A stretch of 64,000 nt of DNA from Parasedimentitalea psychrophila (GTDB taxonomy: Bacteria > Pseudomonadota > Alphaproteobacteria > Rhodobacterales > Rhodobacteraceae): NCBI RefSeq assembly GCF_030285785.1, contig NZ_CP127247.1:3123501-3187500 (forward strand). The letters run 5' to 3'. A program made the translations under genes and the position numbers. Under the pieces are notes generated by a model. It was not told the DNA's origin and searched no databases. It saw only the letters and a list, made by a program, of their open reading frames with translations. This document shows positions 63,928-64,000 of the stretch, piece after piece (positions within the stretch are counted from its first letter, which is position 1; each line of letters opens with the position of its first letter).

Positions 63928-64000
63928 AGCGAGAAGAACATCCCTGTGAGCACGAAGTTGGCGGCGAGGATCAGGATTGCAGCCGCCTCGACCGAAGATT
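63924..64000 (-). CDS. mlaE: MlaE-type permease, C-terminal fragment
   Basis: Only the last 24 residues are inside the window (SSVEAAAILILAANFVLTGMFFSL), matching the final helix of MlaE permeases. The rest lies beyond the right edge. It shares a 4-nt overlap with mlaF downstream, as expected for an mla operon. Confidence 0.85.
   Translation of the reverse strand, partial: SSVEAAAILILAANFVLTGMFFSL

Overview
The window is chromosomal DNA from an alphaproteobacterium of the Rhodobacteraceae, most likely the marine Roseobacter group (Phaeobacter/Ruegeria/Leisingera-like). The evidence is the high GC content, the protein families (PccR-type regulator with pccB/pccA/mcm, LdtR-type MarR regulator, short alphaproteobacterial ProS, Hda-type DnaA homologue, SdhE), dense gene packing and several dispersed palindromic intergenic repeats. 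It is overwhelmingly core-type metabolism and housekeeping. I see no rRNA, tRNA, CRISPR array, prophage or complete insertion sequence.

Layout. 1-8.5 kb: purine deaminases (8-oxoguanine deaminase, cut by the left edge; guanine deaminase GuaD), a secreted CAP protein, MgtE, 5-formyl-THF cyclo-ligase followed by a candidate 6S RNA, a YmdB-type phosphoesterase, an SLC13/TrkA-C permease and a YbaY-META envelope protein. 8.5-16.8 kb: a KsdD-like flavoprotein, a second SLC13/TrkA-C permease, YebC, a membrane ClpP-like protein, the divergent ArgP/LysE pair and an EamA exporter. 16.8-20.9 kb: betI and betBA (choline to glycine betaine). 21-34.3 kb: the propionyl-CoA assimilation block, with pccR, a Bcr/CflA-type MFS gene, pccB, pccA and mcm, interspersed with small poorly known genes, several of them lipoproteins. 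The pathway runs propionyl-CoA to methylmalonyl-CoA (PccAB) to succinyl-CoA (Mcm). TTTGCAAA-type boxes precede both pccR and pccB.

34.6-45 kb: a VOC protein, a GNAT acetyltransferase, a DjlA-like protein, an EEP nuclease, Ppx, Hda, an AI-2E-type permease, an FAD oxidoreductase, ProS and a pentapeptide-repeat protein. 45-54.5 kb: LolC/E-LolD, a DUF606 transporter, an HExxH lipoprotein, an 834-nt stretch without genes but with nested hairpins, a low-GC membrane protein coupled to parE, parE, a PLP decarboxylase-like enzyme and a GST. 54.6-64 kb: a MATE pump, a low-GC sulfotransferase and an orphan gene, AatA, XRE-sdhE, an LdtR-like regulator, glyoxalase I, thyA-folA, and mlaF with the C-terminus of mlaE at the right edge.

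The least explained material lies between genes. There are four small families of dispersed repeats (called A-D here). Family D is the most striking: two long inverted repeats, 3' of lysE and between betB and betA, have unrelated arms but nearly the same C-rich loop, and the opposite strand of that loop reads as a four-tract G-quadruplex motif. Other points worth checking are the candidate 6S RNA, the PccR boxes, an Fnr-type box before a YdcH-family gene, and uncharacterised small genes inside the pcc cluster. No wholly new multigene system could be recognised.
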